From: Schoenoplectus triqueter
Taxonomy: Eukaryota; Streptophyta; Magnoliopsida; Poales; Cyperaceae
DNA length: 64,000 bases
Direction: 5' to 3'
Assembly: GCA_964058805.1 (NCBI GenBank)
Contig: CAXKVV010000022.1
Location: 620,001 to 684,000, forward strand
Position numbers and translations under genes: made by a program. How positions within the stretch are numbered: the stretch's first letter is position 1; every line of letters begins with the position of its first letter. Positions 48,965 through 62,079 of this stretch are shown here, piece by piece. The notes under the pieces are model-generated. The model saw only the letters and a program-made list of their open reading frames with translations, searched no databases and was not told the origin of the DNA.

Positions 48965-51900
48965 TTATGCTGATATGAGGCTCTGAGGGAGAGGTAAATC
49001 CCCTGAATTATTATCTGGAGATAGAATTCTACGACATGCATGAAATACCGCTGAATGGAATCCTGATGGATTGTCAATGAATACAAAATGACCTGCCTGT
49101 TTTCAAACAAAAGAAAGAAGCATTAGGTCTCTTACTCCAGATTTAGTTTTTTTTTTTGTTCTTCTTTCTAGACTAATATCCTTATGACCCTTGTTAAACA
49201 GGGCAAGTTACAAACAATAATTTATACAGAGAAGTTAGTTTTGATAACCAGGACAAGTTAGGTTTATTGTTGGGTTCCATGTTTTTGGACTAATATACAG
49301 AGAATTGCTTCAATTGTTACCAAGAACAGTTTATAAGGATCATTAACAAGGTTTTCAGATGTTCACTTGAATGTTGAAAGTGCTTTCATACATTCTTTAA
49401 ATTGGTCAAACTTCTTATGCTTTCTGTTGAGAGAGAAAAGGAGAGACCTGTGGAACCCGTATAATATCACAAGGCACTTTCATATCCTTTCGAGCTTGTT
49501 GTGCGCCTTGGTAATTCATCCAATCATGGTATCCATATATGAACGTAGTTGGTACTTTCCATTCAGATGCACTGCACAAAAAGTACATAAGACAATTCAT
49601 GACATTTGAACAAACCAACTTTTTACACATTTGTTTTCTAATTGAATTGAGACATTACCTTTGTAGAAGAGGTTTCTTAGCAAATGCTCCAAAGGAAAAG
49701 ATGTACTTTAAGCATAGCTCTCCACTAGCCTTAGCCGCTAGAGTGTGGTATATGTAATCTTGAATATGTATGAAAATGAGTTAGCATATTTGATAAACGA
49801 TAATAATAATTCCCTCAATCAGAATAAAATGCACGATGAAGAAAGCCAAGTTTACAGATGCTATATAGGCCTGTTTCATAAAATATCCAAATAACAACCA
49901 TTTTCAATCTTTCATGCGAAGAAGAAAGCTGCAGGATGTTTTTTTTTGATGTAGTAGGCGAAAAATCTACTATTAATTTCATTAAATCAAAATAAAAAGT
50001 GCTGAGATAGATTAGAAGAAAGATAAATAAAAAAAAAGAAAAAAAAATGAAAAGAAGAGAAATAAAAATGAAAATAGAAGTACAAGCACAGGATATTAAC
50101 ATTGTTAAAATAGAAAGGCTAAACTTCTAATTCTAAATTTCTTGACAGATATGTTATGAACAAAAATTCTACATGCATCCAGAACCAACCAAATTTGACA
50201 GTTGGTCCATCACTAATTTATCTTGTACTGCTGTTAGGTGGGTAAAACCAACTCAATGTATTTAATAAGTGAATTTATAGTGCCCGTCCGTTCAGTAATT
50301 TTGACACCATTATTCATCAAAATAATAACACAATAATGTGCTCACTTAACTCAGATGTATCAAATTTGGCTCATTCCAAGATTCGAACAATAACGACAAC
50401 AAAACCTTTAATCCCAAATAAATTGGGATAGGCTAGAAATGAAACCCAATCCAAAAGCATAGAATTTGAAATTTTTGATGGAGTTTAAAATAATTGAACT
50501 GGGATTGAAATTAATATATACATAACTGTGCAGGAATAACGTATTGGAATATCATAAAAGAAGTAATAAGCTAATCATCATCATGGGTTAATATCCCAAT
50601 CTGAATTTCAGAATGCATAAAGATAGTGGTAAATTATCAGTGCCATAATGCTATATAAAATCAGCAGGATCAAAGTATCATGACATTAAGCCTCAGGTAC
50701 AATTACTGCTAACTAAAGTCTAAGCAAGGATCACATGCATAATATTGAGCAATGGAAATGAAAGTTGCAGAAAAAAGATGAACAAAATTTTTTTTGTTAA
50801 AAGAAACAAAAACGATGCGGACCAGAAGGTCCAGAACCTTGGTCCTACTATCTGTACAAAATTTTATGATGGATTTTAGAAAACATCAAACAGATGTACC
50901 ATAACAAAGGATGCATACTATAATAATCCTTACAATTATCTACCCCATGTTACCTGATCCATTACTACTCCTAAATTCATCCCAAATGAAATAAACATAG
51001 GAGATGTATATAAATTAGAGTAATAGCTGATACCTGTAAACAGCGTGGATTCTTCTTCTGACAATACACCACCAGCTGAATGAGAACCAAATCTGGCACC
51101 AGTATATCTACGCACCAGATCTGGACCCCATGGTCCCATCCCCCTGAAAATCAACAAAACAGAGATCATATCAAACTGAATGCTCACACAAAGATTCTTT
51201 TATTGGCATGCATTTGTAGAAAGGTTGCCAATCTCAGAAGGTTTAACCAGGGATAAATATTTTATTTTGTATTTTATTGGAAACACTGGATTCTGGTAAT
51301 CCTTTCCCAATAAGCATTTAATAATTTCAACATAAAATAAATACCAAATTGAAACTACATAATTTACCTGATGATTTTTTGAGGCGTGAAATTTGATTCC
51401 CATAAATGATTAACAATCATGCCTTTCCATGTAGCTCGAAATTTGGTAAACCATTCTGAGGTCTGGTCCTCTGAAGAAAAACCAGCTGGACCGACCAATA
51501 TCAGGTGCTGGATGTGCTCAGGATGCTACAGCAAGGATCAAATTAGTATCAATAAACCATGCATGGGAAAAATAAGTAGAGTTCATAAGTGTTCAGAAAA
51601 GAATTCCATTGACTGGACTTGCACAAGGATTCTTATGACTTCAGTAATCTGAAAACAATATTGAATGCTCTACCATCACTGTAAAGATACTATAAAGAAA
51701 GGCCATCCGGATATAACAATTTAAACCCTAGCTGTATTTACAATATTAAGATACCTTTGAAAATATTAGTACACTTGAGGCTGGTTAATCATCTTAACAT
51801 ACAAGTAATCTGTTTGGATAACTATCAACTATTGACAAAGACAAACAAGGTCTTGTAACAAGGCCATCCGGATATAGCAATTTAAACCCTAGCTGTATTT

Positions 51901-53634
51901 ACAATATTAAGATACCTTTGAAAATATTAGTACACTTGAGGCTGGTTAATCATCTTAACATACAAGTAATCTGTTTGGATAACTATCAACTATTGACAAA
52001 GACAAACAAGGTCTTGTAGTGCAGTTAAGGGGCTCTCTGGCAAAAGATTGGCCAAGTATAAGATCATTTAAATTAAGATTTAGAGAGTATACCTTGATTG
52101 CATATTTGGCAGCGACATAACCACCAAAAGAATGACCTAGTAGAACAAAATTACTTAAATTTTTAGCCTTGCGCCACTCCTCGAACGAATCAATAAACCA
52201 TGCTTCAGTTTCTACATGAAAAAAAAAACACAAATAAGAGCTATGAGTAATATAAATTACACAAACAAAATTTAAATGATACTAATCTATTGTCAACATA
52301 AATGAACACTGACCTTCTGTGCTTTTACAAGTAAAGTCTGGTCTACTTGATCCACCCCATCTGTAAAAAAATGTCAAACATTACCTGACTCTAGATTGAT
52401 GAAAAAGATGACATCTTTTTGATATAAGGAGTATGATTCCATGACTATAAATATTGTGTTGTATGAGTCCTTGTTAACCAAAAATCAAACCCACTGGCTA
52501 AGAATCTTCAAATCTATGTTTATACAAGATATTGTTACTAAAAAAGTCAGGAGAGTACAATGATCAGGACAATTCAAAAGAATACAGCAAAAGGCAGTTA
52601 TCTTTTTTTGCTATCCGTAATTGCCAGAAGCCTTTCACAAAAACTGAAAAAATGTCTTGTGATACTTTCAAACAAAAAAAAAATGTCAAATTATACTAGC
52701 AAATACAGAAGGTAGTGAAATGTTGGATATAATTGGAATCTAAGCCCAGAAAAAGAAACTAACCCTAGCTGATCAATAGCAACAACTCTAAATCGATCAG
52801 CAAGTGCATCAAAGTTCCTGTAGAAGAAACCCTGCGAGGCACCATAGCCATGCACCATGACAAGTGTTGGTGAATTACTCTCTTTTGTTTCAAATGTCAC
52901 TGTGTTGATAAATCTAGGTTCATTGCTAGTGGATCTAAACCATTTGATTTTTGACCCAGGCGGACCTGACCCAATATTCACCTGCTCTTGTACATATCTA
53001 GTTCTGCACAATAGAAAGAAAAGACCATATTAATTTCAAACCTGTAAGGTACAGAGCTAAGAAAACTAGGAACAAATCAGGCAATTTGTGTACACTAATT
53101 AAGAGCTCGTTTTCTCTCTATTCATCCACTGGCTAAGTTCAATACTATTAGCTTTTCAATTGGTAAGTCAGATTTTTTTTTTAAAAAAAAGAAAACATAA
53201 AGGGCTAATTAAATTGGTACTGAAATAAACTGGCACAATTGGTGCATTGTAAGAGAGCATTACTCGTGAACTGGACTATTATCTCGATGCAATGGATGAG
53301 TAATTTCTGCCCCGTCCCCCCAATTACAGCTTTAATGTGCTAAGTGCCTTAAATGGGTTTACTTGTCAATTAAATTTTCTAACGACAGAAAGATTATTAT
53401 CTCAGGGGAAAAAATGATCTTCGTTAACAGAAGAATGATATAGGTTATATACTTTACAAGAGAGAGGAGGCGCTTTTCAGCGGCGATGATGCGCTCGGTA
53501 GAGGTGGGGATCCAACGGAGCACAGAAGGCCACGCCCACCTGGACTGAGACACGGACGACGACGACGGGGTCTCGCCAGCAACTCTCCCAATCTCCTCAG
53601 CCATCCTGAATCTTCCCAAAAAGACTCGGCTCAT
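48965..53634 (-). CDS. CGI-58/ABHD5-like alpha/beta hydrolase, lipase-acyltransferase (At4g24160 type)
   Basis: Nine minus-strand exons splice in frame: 53453-53634, 52764-53003, 52314-52360, 52093-52211, 51368-51525, 51034-51143, 49659-49758, 49448-49571, 48965-49096; 403 aa. Upstream in-frame TGA precedes the ATG chosen ('MSRVFLGRFRMAEEI'); a second Met lies at residue 11. Motifs: oxyanion-type 'HGYGAS' (112-117); nucleophile elbow GHSFG (182-186, Ser184); likely acid Asp335 in 'YGYHDWMNYQG'; His363 in 'GHFVFID', which also makes the HX4D acyltransferase motif (363-368). The Arabidopsis homologue has phospholipase, lysophosphatidate acyltransferase and lipase activity and helps control lipid droplets and phospholipid balance. 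The 1275-bp sixth intron and 567-bp fourth intron are the longest; the fourth holds a 161-bp tandem duplication. All catalytic residues are intact. Confidence 0.93.
50386..50465 (+). repeat. SINE-like 3' segment in intron 6
   Basis: The words 'aacgacaacaaaacctttaa' and 'cccaaataaattgggatagg' match the recurrent plant repeat 'acaacaaagcctt..tcccactaagtggggt' seen in SINE-like elements. Only the tail is recognisable. Confidence 0.35.
51701..52018. repeat. 161-bp tandem duplication in intron 4 of the hydrolase gene
   Basis: The sequence beginning 'ggccatccggatata' at 51701 recurs at 51862 with a period of 161 bp and only about one visible substitution (ataacaa versus atagcaa). It lies between exons 5 and 4, away from the splice sites. 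Confidence 0.9.
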
Positions 53635-54140
53635 CACCAGCACCCCGGTGCGCCGCACGGCTCAGTTCCTCTCCCCGGCTTTCTCTCTTTCTTCTCCTCC
53701 AATCCAAGCTGACCGCCTCCGCCAGTTTCTTGGACTACCCAATGCGAAAATTATGAGAGGGGGTTGATTGAGTCCGAATCTGCTGCCATAATATGGATTG
53801 CGGGTAACCATCTGAACGGGTTAAATTAATTTTCAGATTTAAATAATAAAAGATATATTTTATTTTTTATGTAGTGGGCTCCATCCACCATACACTCAAT
53901 GACAGAGTCATATTATAGTAAACTATGGCAGCGATAAAAATTCGGAGTTAATTATGGGAACGAAAGAGAACCGATGGGCATTTTGATTCCTTCGAATTAT
54001 TCGCTGATAAATGGGTCCCGCTACTTATTGCTGAATTAGCTGTTTGAGCCTTCGTGGGAAAGCGCGAATTGACTATTAGCACCCAGCTGTAAGCTGGCGC
54101 GTAACGGCGCCGTCTTAAAGGCCTTGGTTCGGGACTTGGA
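53635..54140. other. Promoter and upstream region of the hydrolase gene
   Basis: The first 120 bp are pyrimidine-rich and likely leader or core promoter. Beyond about 53780 the sequence is ordinary intergenic DNA; 54060-54120 is a small GC-richer patch. No TATA box is convincing. Confidence 0.4.
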
Positions 54141-55159
54141 TTTTTTACTTAAACACTTTTACAATTTAATAAATTTACACTTGACTGTAAAGTTATTTAT
54201 GATTTAATTAAGAGTATGAGTTCAATTTAAGTTTATTAAATTTTATTTTTTTGTCTGCTAATTGACCGCACTATACCGAATTTAAAAGATGTAAGTTCAA
54301 CTCACTTAAACGATGTGAGTTTAACTCACACCATTAATTTTAAACTTAAAAGGCTTGAATTCAATTCATGTCTTTTAATTTAACTATATAATTTTTTATA
54401 TTATATATGTAGATTTTTTTATGAGTTTTTCCGGATTGTATTTTAATTTTCAAATCGGAATTTCCTACTTAAAGTTATGTCTGTTGAAGTTTAAATTATT
54501 ATTCAATAATTTTTGCTGAAATTTGATTATATTATTTTATTTTTACTATATGATTTGAAAAAAAAATCGATACTCATCCATCATATATTAAAATCATCAA
54601 TGTTGTTTTTTTAAAATAATTCTTAAGATATTTATTGATATATATAATTAATAAAAATTTATATCATTATAATATTTTTAATAATTAAATTTAAAATATA
54701 ATCTAAATAATTAAAAATCAAATAAACAAATACTTAAATATTTTCTAAATCATGTAAAAATGATAAAAAATAAAATAATTTGACAAATTCAGTAAATTTA
54801 CTGACTAATAATTTAAACTTCTAACGAGCATAACTTTGATAAGAAATTTTGATTTGGACGTTTAAATACAATCCGAAAAACTCATAAAAAGATCTACATA
54901 TATAACATAAAATTATATATTATTAAGTTAAAGGACATGAGTTCAACTCATGCCTTTTAAATTTAAATCGAAGGGCGTGAGTTGAACTCACGTCATTTAA
55001 ACTCGATATAGTTTAGCGGATAGAAAAATTGAGATTTAAAGGGCGTGAGTTGAACTTATGTCCTTAATTAGATCATCTTAATTAGATCATCTGTGTAACT
55101 TAGCTCTTAGATTATTAATGTAGATTTATTTAATAATAAAGTTATTTAGGTAAATTCCT
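54141..55159. mobile_element. Foldback element carrying GTGAGTTGAACTCAC palindrome array (copy 2)
   Basis: The outer arms pair from 'ttttttacttaaac'/'ggaatttacctaaataac' inward. 'Gagtatgagttcaa', 'gatgtgagtttaactcacac', 'ggacatgagttcaactcatg', 'gggcgtgagttgaactcacg' and 'gggcgtgagttgaac' follow as in copy 1 at 18637-19160. A second, inner inverted repeat (about 54400-54490 with 54810-54910; 'gatttttttatgagtttttc' side) makes this copy twice as long. Non-coding. Confidence 0.6.
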
Positions 55160-57859
55160 CTGAACTCTAGAGGTTCAGATTAATCCCACTTTAAAAAATA
55201 TTGGACACGTCCATATAATGCCCCCTACGGCCCTACGTGGAGATTTGTTTGTCAGGTAGCACCGTTGTACAAGACTGGGTTGAGTGATCCAGTCCGGGAC
55301 TCAAGGTAAACAAGGTGGTGCAAATGGATATTAAAATATTTAATTTCATTTTTCATTTGATCCGAAAAATAATAAAAAATTATCTGATTTATTTGTATCT
55401 AAAAAATATTAATGGATAAGATATTGTTTAACTATTATTTATCTTTATCTGACCGTTTAACTATTATCCAGCAATATCCAATATTATCCAACAATATTAT
55501 GCGATTACATATCTGAAAAATCTCATTATGTATTTTTAATTAGATTTTTCTACGTACATTACATATCTAATTAATTTTATACATAATTTATGCTAATATA
55601 TTATTTTTTATAATTCACTAATACATTTAATATTTTTATTTTATATTCAAAATATATCTGTATTTGTTCGATATTCAATATATTTTCGATATCCGTTAAA
55701 TATTTAATTCTTATTCTTATTCATATCTGAAAAATTATAATAAATATAAATATATTAAAATAATTATCTATCCAATCTGTTTGTATCCCAGGGCAAACTC
55801 AAATCTCGTGATTATCGGAGAGCTCATTAAAAACTAATTTTGCATTAAAAGAATACCAAAAGAAACCTAAGCTCTGATACTTTGTTGGGAAACTTGATAT
55901 TAGCCTATTATGTGGAAGTTTAAAAATTCATAAGGCCTATAAATAGATCTACTCTTTGGTGTTCAATCAAATGGGAAAATTCGCTTAGGGAAGGAAAATA
56001 TTCCACCTAATGCTTATCCAATCTTAAAAGGCACCAGATGAGGCTCTAGTCTTTAATGGCGCCATTAAAACTGTTAATCTCTTCTTCAAATCAGATTTCT
56101 AACTATTAGAAAAGTAGATTAAAAAATTCAATACATTGGAGGTGGAATGAGGTGGTGGCCGACCTAAGGCCATGTGCAGCTTAAGTGTGGTCCGGCCATG
56201 GTAGCCGGCTAGCCGCTGATCAAGGAGAGAGAGGAATGGAATTAAGAGGGGATAAAAATATCTAACTATTTCACATCCTAAATCAAATGACTTCCAATAC
56301 ACAAGAGTCTCATTTTTATCATCTTAAGCTTATCTAATCTTGATCTTATTCATTCTTCTCCCTTTGTTGGGAAAATAATGAGGAGAGCAACAATGTCAGG
56401 GATAAAGGACAACGACGGATGACACTGAATTCGTCGGAGCTCGGATAAGCCATTGCTTTCATGTCTCAATCAAATGTCTGCCTCCAACCATGATGTTATC
56501 CAAAACCAGCAATATCTGGGTCTAATCGGAGCCCGAGATAAGTGTAGGACACCGATATAATGCTCCCTGTCCTTGGTACTGACATGATCATGTACTGTCT
56601 AAATAACGAGCGATCGATATGATTTTTTCATGTTAGGGACCTAAAAAAATATATAATGTTCTCAAGGGTAATCTTGTAAATTCTTGTAAATTCTTATAGT
56701 TTCCTAAGTTTCCCTTTTCTTTGGAATTAAACGTAAAGTCAAAAATTTTGGCAAAATTGACACATCCCAAAATTGACACATCCCAATTAAACGTAAAGTC
56801 AAAATTTTTGGCAAAATTGACACATCCCAAAATTTTGGCAAAAAAAAATTACATATAAATAAAAGTATCTTATTTATCATTAGAGGGGTATTTTTATTCT
56901 ATTATAATTTTAATCAATTATTAATTTGATTTTTATGAGGATAATACTAGTTATGAGTAAATATTCAATATTTTAATATTTTCAGAGATAAATATCTATT
57001 TTTAAAATTTCAGAAATAAATATTAAAATTGGAATGAGTTAAAGGGTAAATACCCAATTTTACTTAAAATTTTTATTTAGAAGAAACGTCCAACGAAGGT
57101 TGAACATTTCAAATCCCTTGAGTTGGGCCGAACCCAATTGTTAAAGATCTGAGATTCGCGAGACCTTTAATGATAAACTAAAAACATTATTTTAACCAAG
57201 TGGATCGACCCAAAACTGCTATAAATATTGGATGTGTTAAAGCCCAATTCGAATTTGTGAGAATTTGTGAAATTATGTTTTGGATTTGGCCCCAAATGGA
57301 TTTTTAATGATTTTATTATTAACGTATCTTTGATTTAGGTGATTCTTTATGTAATTTTTTTCGTCATTACAAAGCTTATGAAATATACTTTCTAATAATA
57401 TAACCTCATGCAGACTTGTTATTTTGATTTTATTAATGTTGATAAGAAATATAGATTTGATTTAAAACTTTTTTCTAATTTATAATATAATAAAATATTT
57501 CATACGGAAATCAAGGAAAAGAAAATAAAAAATTGTAACTTCGAGAAAAGATGGTTGATTCATCAAATATTTTAACCAAACCCGCTACGGACCCGACGGG
57601 AATCCAACCGTCCCAAACAAGTTGCAATATATATATCTACCCGGATCTGAACCAAGGACCTGTTATTAGACACAGTATCAAATTCAGAATCGACCCGAAT
57701 TAAAAAAGAAAAAAAAACTCATGTTTTTCGAGTATAAATGCAAATATCCAACAGCACCTCTACAAATTTTGATGCAAAAGCAGATGATCTGGACGCAACT
57801 ATTGTCATGTGGGGCCTCACCATTGTATTTATTCTCAAGTCTTAACCGTGTTCTCAAAT
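55160..57859. other. Long intergenic stretch, no gene seen
   Basis: AT-rich. 55320-55790 has repeat words 'ggatattaaaatatttaat' and 'attatctatccaatctg' at its ends, perhaps an old MITE. 56690-56840 contains a short tandem duplication. GC is near normal at 56100-56600 without a recognisable product. Confidence 0.4.
56728..56843. repeat. Tandem duplication with 'ggcaaaattgacacatccca' words
   Basis: 'aattaaacgtaaagtcaaaa' plus 'ttggcaaaattgacacatcc' occurs twice (starting about 56728 and 56786, period about 58 bp), and 'ttgacacatcccaa' appears four times in total. Confidence 0.8.
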
Positions 57860-58220
57860 AGGGGTGTTAATTATTGATCTGATATGTCGGTTTAATCTGA
57901 TCCAATCGGATATGATCTGAAAATAAATAAATTGAATATAAATTTAGTTTTTTTATTTAAATCGAGTCAGATTCGGATTAACCTGACCTGATTAATTATT
58001 TACGGTTAGTTATTTTTTTAAAGTAATTTTATAATTTAATATTACTTAAAACTTAAAATAATATAAAAATATTTAATTATTTTATAGAATCGGATCTCGA
58101 TTCGTAGTCACATCGGATTGGATATGAATTAAAATTTTTTAATTCGAATATAATCAGATCAAATTCAAATTAAATAAAAAAATAAAATAATATTAACCCA
58201 TCCAAACCTAACCCTAAACA
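57860..58220. repeat. GGGTCGGG-type dispersed repeat (third copy)
   Basis: It starts AGGGGTGTTAAT and continues with 'ctgatccaatcggatatgatc'-type words (split over 57896-57920), an AT-rich middle and 'cggattaacctgacc'. It ends at 'aacactaacacctct'. It is the most diverged of the three copies. Confidence 0.45.
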
Positions 58221-61200
58221 CTAACACCTCTGTTTTCAACACTATAGCACAGTACACTATGATGAGTGTTGCTCATATCATTGTCAGCGCGCGCTCTCTC
58301 TCTCTTCCTTTTTCCCCCTAATAAACTTAGCACTTTAGCAGAGTTGCGGAGGCGTCAAAACAGAAAATTTATTGATACAAACAAGTTTTTTTCTTGCTTG
58401 GTTTGGCATCTCGCACATCTCAAATCAAGAGCCCACATCTCACGAAGCAACAGCACACTCTCATCTTTGCTTCCTTGGTTTAGCGATTTAATTGATGTCG
58501 ATATCACAACCAACCCCAACTATTAAAGCACGTCAAAACAATAATTTCAATGTTAGCGTTGAATCAGATGAACTGATGGCCAGTCCCAAGTTCCAACTGA
58601 GCTGAAAACATTACTTACTGGCAAACTTAGCACCTGATGCTGGGCCTCTGTTAAAGTCAGTCCATCTGATTGGATCCGACGTAAACGAACCAACCTATTG
58701 GTTTAATTGGGACAGTTCCTTTTTCTTTCCTTCACATCGAGTTCTATTTCTAAATTCTAATACAATATTAGTAATTGATTCATCATGGTTTCTTTTCAGG
58801 TTTGTTAATGATTAGCTCGAACTAATCTGGATTGGTTAGCAGTAGCACTTCGCAACGCTGTGCGGATCATTTACTTTCTCTTAATTAACTATGTAATGCG
58901 CACACAGATTCTCAAAAAAACAGCAAATAATAAAGAATGTGATAGGCTACCCAATTAATTTAGGTATTATTGCACTTCAACCTCAATTCAAGAAGTTCAG
59001 TTGCCGGGTCAATGTCTCAAAGAGGTTGACAGAGGAGTTTGAAATTATAAGCATCATCTCAACTTTGCTTCATCATTTTTTTAATTGTACAATATAAAAA
59101 ATATGTTAGTTAAAAATAAAATATATTTAGTACAAATATAAAATTGTGTATGGAAATAATCTTGCTCATCAAGATGTAATTCTGTAAGGCTCGTTTGGAC
59201 CATTGTATAAGGAAATTGAGAACTCATATGCACGATTTTGAAATTTTGACTTGTCACCAAAATTAATGTGGTCTAGCAAAGTAGAAATAATATTTTGACA
59301 AAAAAATGAAGTTCCGTACAATCGTTATTAATTTAATTTATTGACTAGATTGTTTCGCATTTACAATAAAAAAATGCACATATATGCCCCTCAAAGAAAA
59401 AGGTTGCACATATGATATAAACACTGCAACTTCGATCTATGAAACATTATAAAACAACTGTTTTGTCCAAAATCATTTGTAATTATGTGATTATTAAAAT
59501 CCAGATTTAAAGGTATCAAATGTTCCACGTGCAATATTGTTTTTGATTCGCATAATGCTGGTCACACTTGGATCACATTCAACAAAATTTTTTTATTATT
59601 TTTTCTCATTTTTTGAGAGAAAAAGTCCACAAGCAAATTATCTCTATCAAGCACACTATTTTGGTTTATAAAGGTCGGCTTATCCGCGCGTTGTAGCAGA
59701 CTTTTTTATTTAAACATTAAAATATTATAAGATAAAAAATTCACATTGATGAGATTATTTACATAGTATGAGTTAATGATTTATGGGTTTATGATAAAAA
59801 AAATAAATTATTCCAATATATATTATCACCATTAATTTCTTACCAAACATACACAAGGTTGCTAAATAAAGAAAACTATATTATGGAAATAACAATATAG
59901 ACGAGAAATAAATGGAGAGAAAAAAATGAATCAATGGACACGGTTATATACGTTTGATCAACCAAAAATAAATATTATCCGTCTAATTGAGAGATAAAAT
60001 TGGTATAACAAAAAGATACTATGACAAAAAATATACCCTCCAATATTTAGATGCTTTATATAATTTATATAATAGTATAGATATAGATTAGCTCGTAAGT
60101 ACCGCCATTATATAACGATTGTAACTGGTTCTAATTTTTATTTATTTATGAAAAGATCTCAAATTTTTAATTGCAACCTGATTCTACTTGACTAAGCTCC
60201 GTGGTCGTCCAGCCATGTGCTTTAATTAAATATAAACCTTGGAACCCGGAATAACTTGGAAGTTAAAAGTAAGTAAATGGAGAGAAGTTTAAGAAATAGA
60301 TTTTGCCCTTTTTTTTTATATAAATTGCTTTTTCTTCAAAATTTGAACAAAATGATCTTTTGAGTCCTTTTTAATCCTTGTCTTCCTTCCCTCATGCTGA
60401 CTCAGTTTTGTGTTTTATTTTTCTTAAATTTCAATATGAGAATAGAAATTGAAAAACAAATAATATTACTTTTCTTTTGCGTTATTGACTTATTTTTAAT
60501 TTAAGCAGTAGCTATATTCTAGAAGAAAATTTTTATATCATACTTGTAATTTTACATATTCAATAATTTCTAACAAAAATGTAAAACTTAGTACCATGAA
60601 ATAAAGAAAAGTTTTTAATTTTAAAAAAATATAGCTATAACCTCAACTAAGTTATCAAATGAAACTAATCTAACTATATTTTTGGCACACAAGAAAATAT
60701 AAAACAAGCATTCTGGTTAAAAAATGGGGTAAGAATCTGGCTCTCAAGAAAATAATATTAATAATTTAGAAGGGACAATAAGGCACATGATTTTTAAAAG
60801 AAACATATCGTTGATAAAAAGCAAAAGTAATTATGTCTCATTTATTTACTAAAGGAAACATAATTATATTATATCACAAGTTAAATGAAGAATATTAATT
60901 TATCTAATTAATACAAAAATTTAATCCATTAACTACTTATTTTGATATAAAAAATAATTATTATTTAATCAATATTGATATAGAAGAAAACTAATATTTG
61001 AACATCGACTACATAGCTCGATAAAAGCATAATGAATTTTCACCGTATTAATATAGAAGGGAACTAAATGATGAATTTAATAGAAATAAGGGATGCATCA
61101 AATTGATTTTAGTCATTTTACTTCTTTTTTCATAATTAAAAAGAAAGGAAAAAAATGTAGAGAAAAATGATTCATAAGGGTGTTTTGTTTAAAATTGTAG

Positions 61201-62040
61201 AGTGAAGGACAATGTGTTTGAAAATTTCCAAAGGACGGGCAAAATATAATATTTCCTTTTTAAAAATTGTATCTGGATGAAGGTCAACTTTATTTGGAGT
61301 TGAATTATTCTAAACAACAAACATAGGTGAAGAAAAATAAAAATAGATTGCAATTTTTCTCCTTCGTCAAGTCAATGTAAAACTAACGAACGGAAAGCAC
61401 ATGTTGATGCATCTTCAAACCGGAAAGCACATGTTGATGCATGAAACCCCAACAATTCAATCTGTACCGCTGAATTCAAGCAGCTACATGTGTGGTGTGG
61501 AACATCACTATGCTCGCATTATCGCATCAAAAGTTAGAATTAAGAAACTGCTGCGGGGTTTTCGTTTTCGAAAATAGAAAAAAATGAAGCGAAGACCTCT
61601 GCAACGACGAGCTCAGTATCTAACCAACAAACATTAACATCTCGATTCTGTTTTTTTAAATAATTAGAAAGTCAACAATGGAGAAGCCCCAAACGCCATT
61701 AAAACCCCACTAGAGTTTCGATGTAGCTTAGCTGTGTGCTAAACCCAGCAGAGAGGGAAGAATCCGTCTCGCTTCAACTTTGACCAATTTACATTGTTAA
61801 CCTCCCCCGCATCACGCGGCGCAAAGAGATCATATATTGTCGAGCTCCTACGCCAGTCAAAAAGGGAGAGTACAGAGGTCACAAGAAAGCATCCCAATTT
61901 TCCATCTTTCCACTTTTCCAGTTGCTTGATTTTACGGGCATATGATAAAAAATTCAACCAAAGTTCGTTCCAATGACATTTGATTATCAACTTTGTTTTG
62001 GGGGAAATACAAATGCTGTCTAGCATGTATCGATCCCTTG
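58221..62040. other. Long intergenic stretch, no gene seen
   Basis: The 86-aa plus-strand frame at 58266-58526 and the 95-aa minus frame at 61739-62026 have no recognisable domains and are not called. 59000-61300 is AT-rich and featureless. 61391-61442 holds a short tandem repeat ('cggaaagcacatgttgatgc' twice, period 30). Confidence 0.4.
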
Positions 62041-62079
62041 TTGTTTCTTTCTCCTATTTAACGGAAAGCACAAAATTCC

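Noticed and set aside
58266..58526. 86-aa plus-strand frame
   Set aside because: No family resemblance, no splice continuation, and the first residues derive from a short CT run.
61739..62026. 95-aa minus-strand frame
   Set aside because: Not recognised, and an opposite-strand frame overlaps it; no intron or promoter signals to support it.
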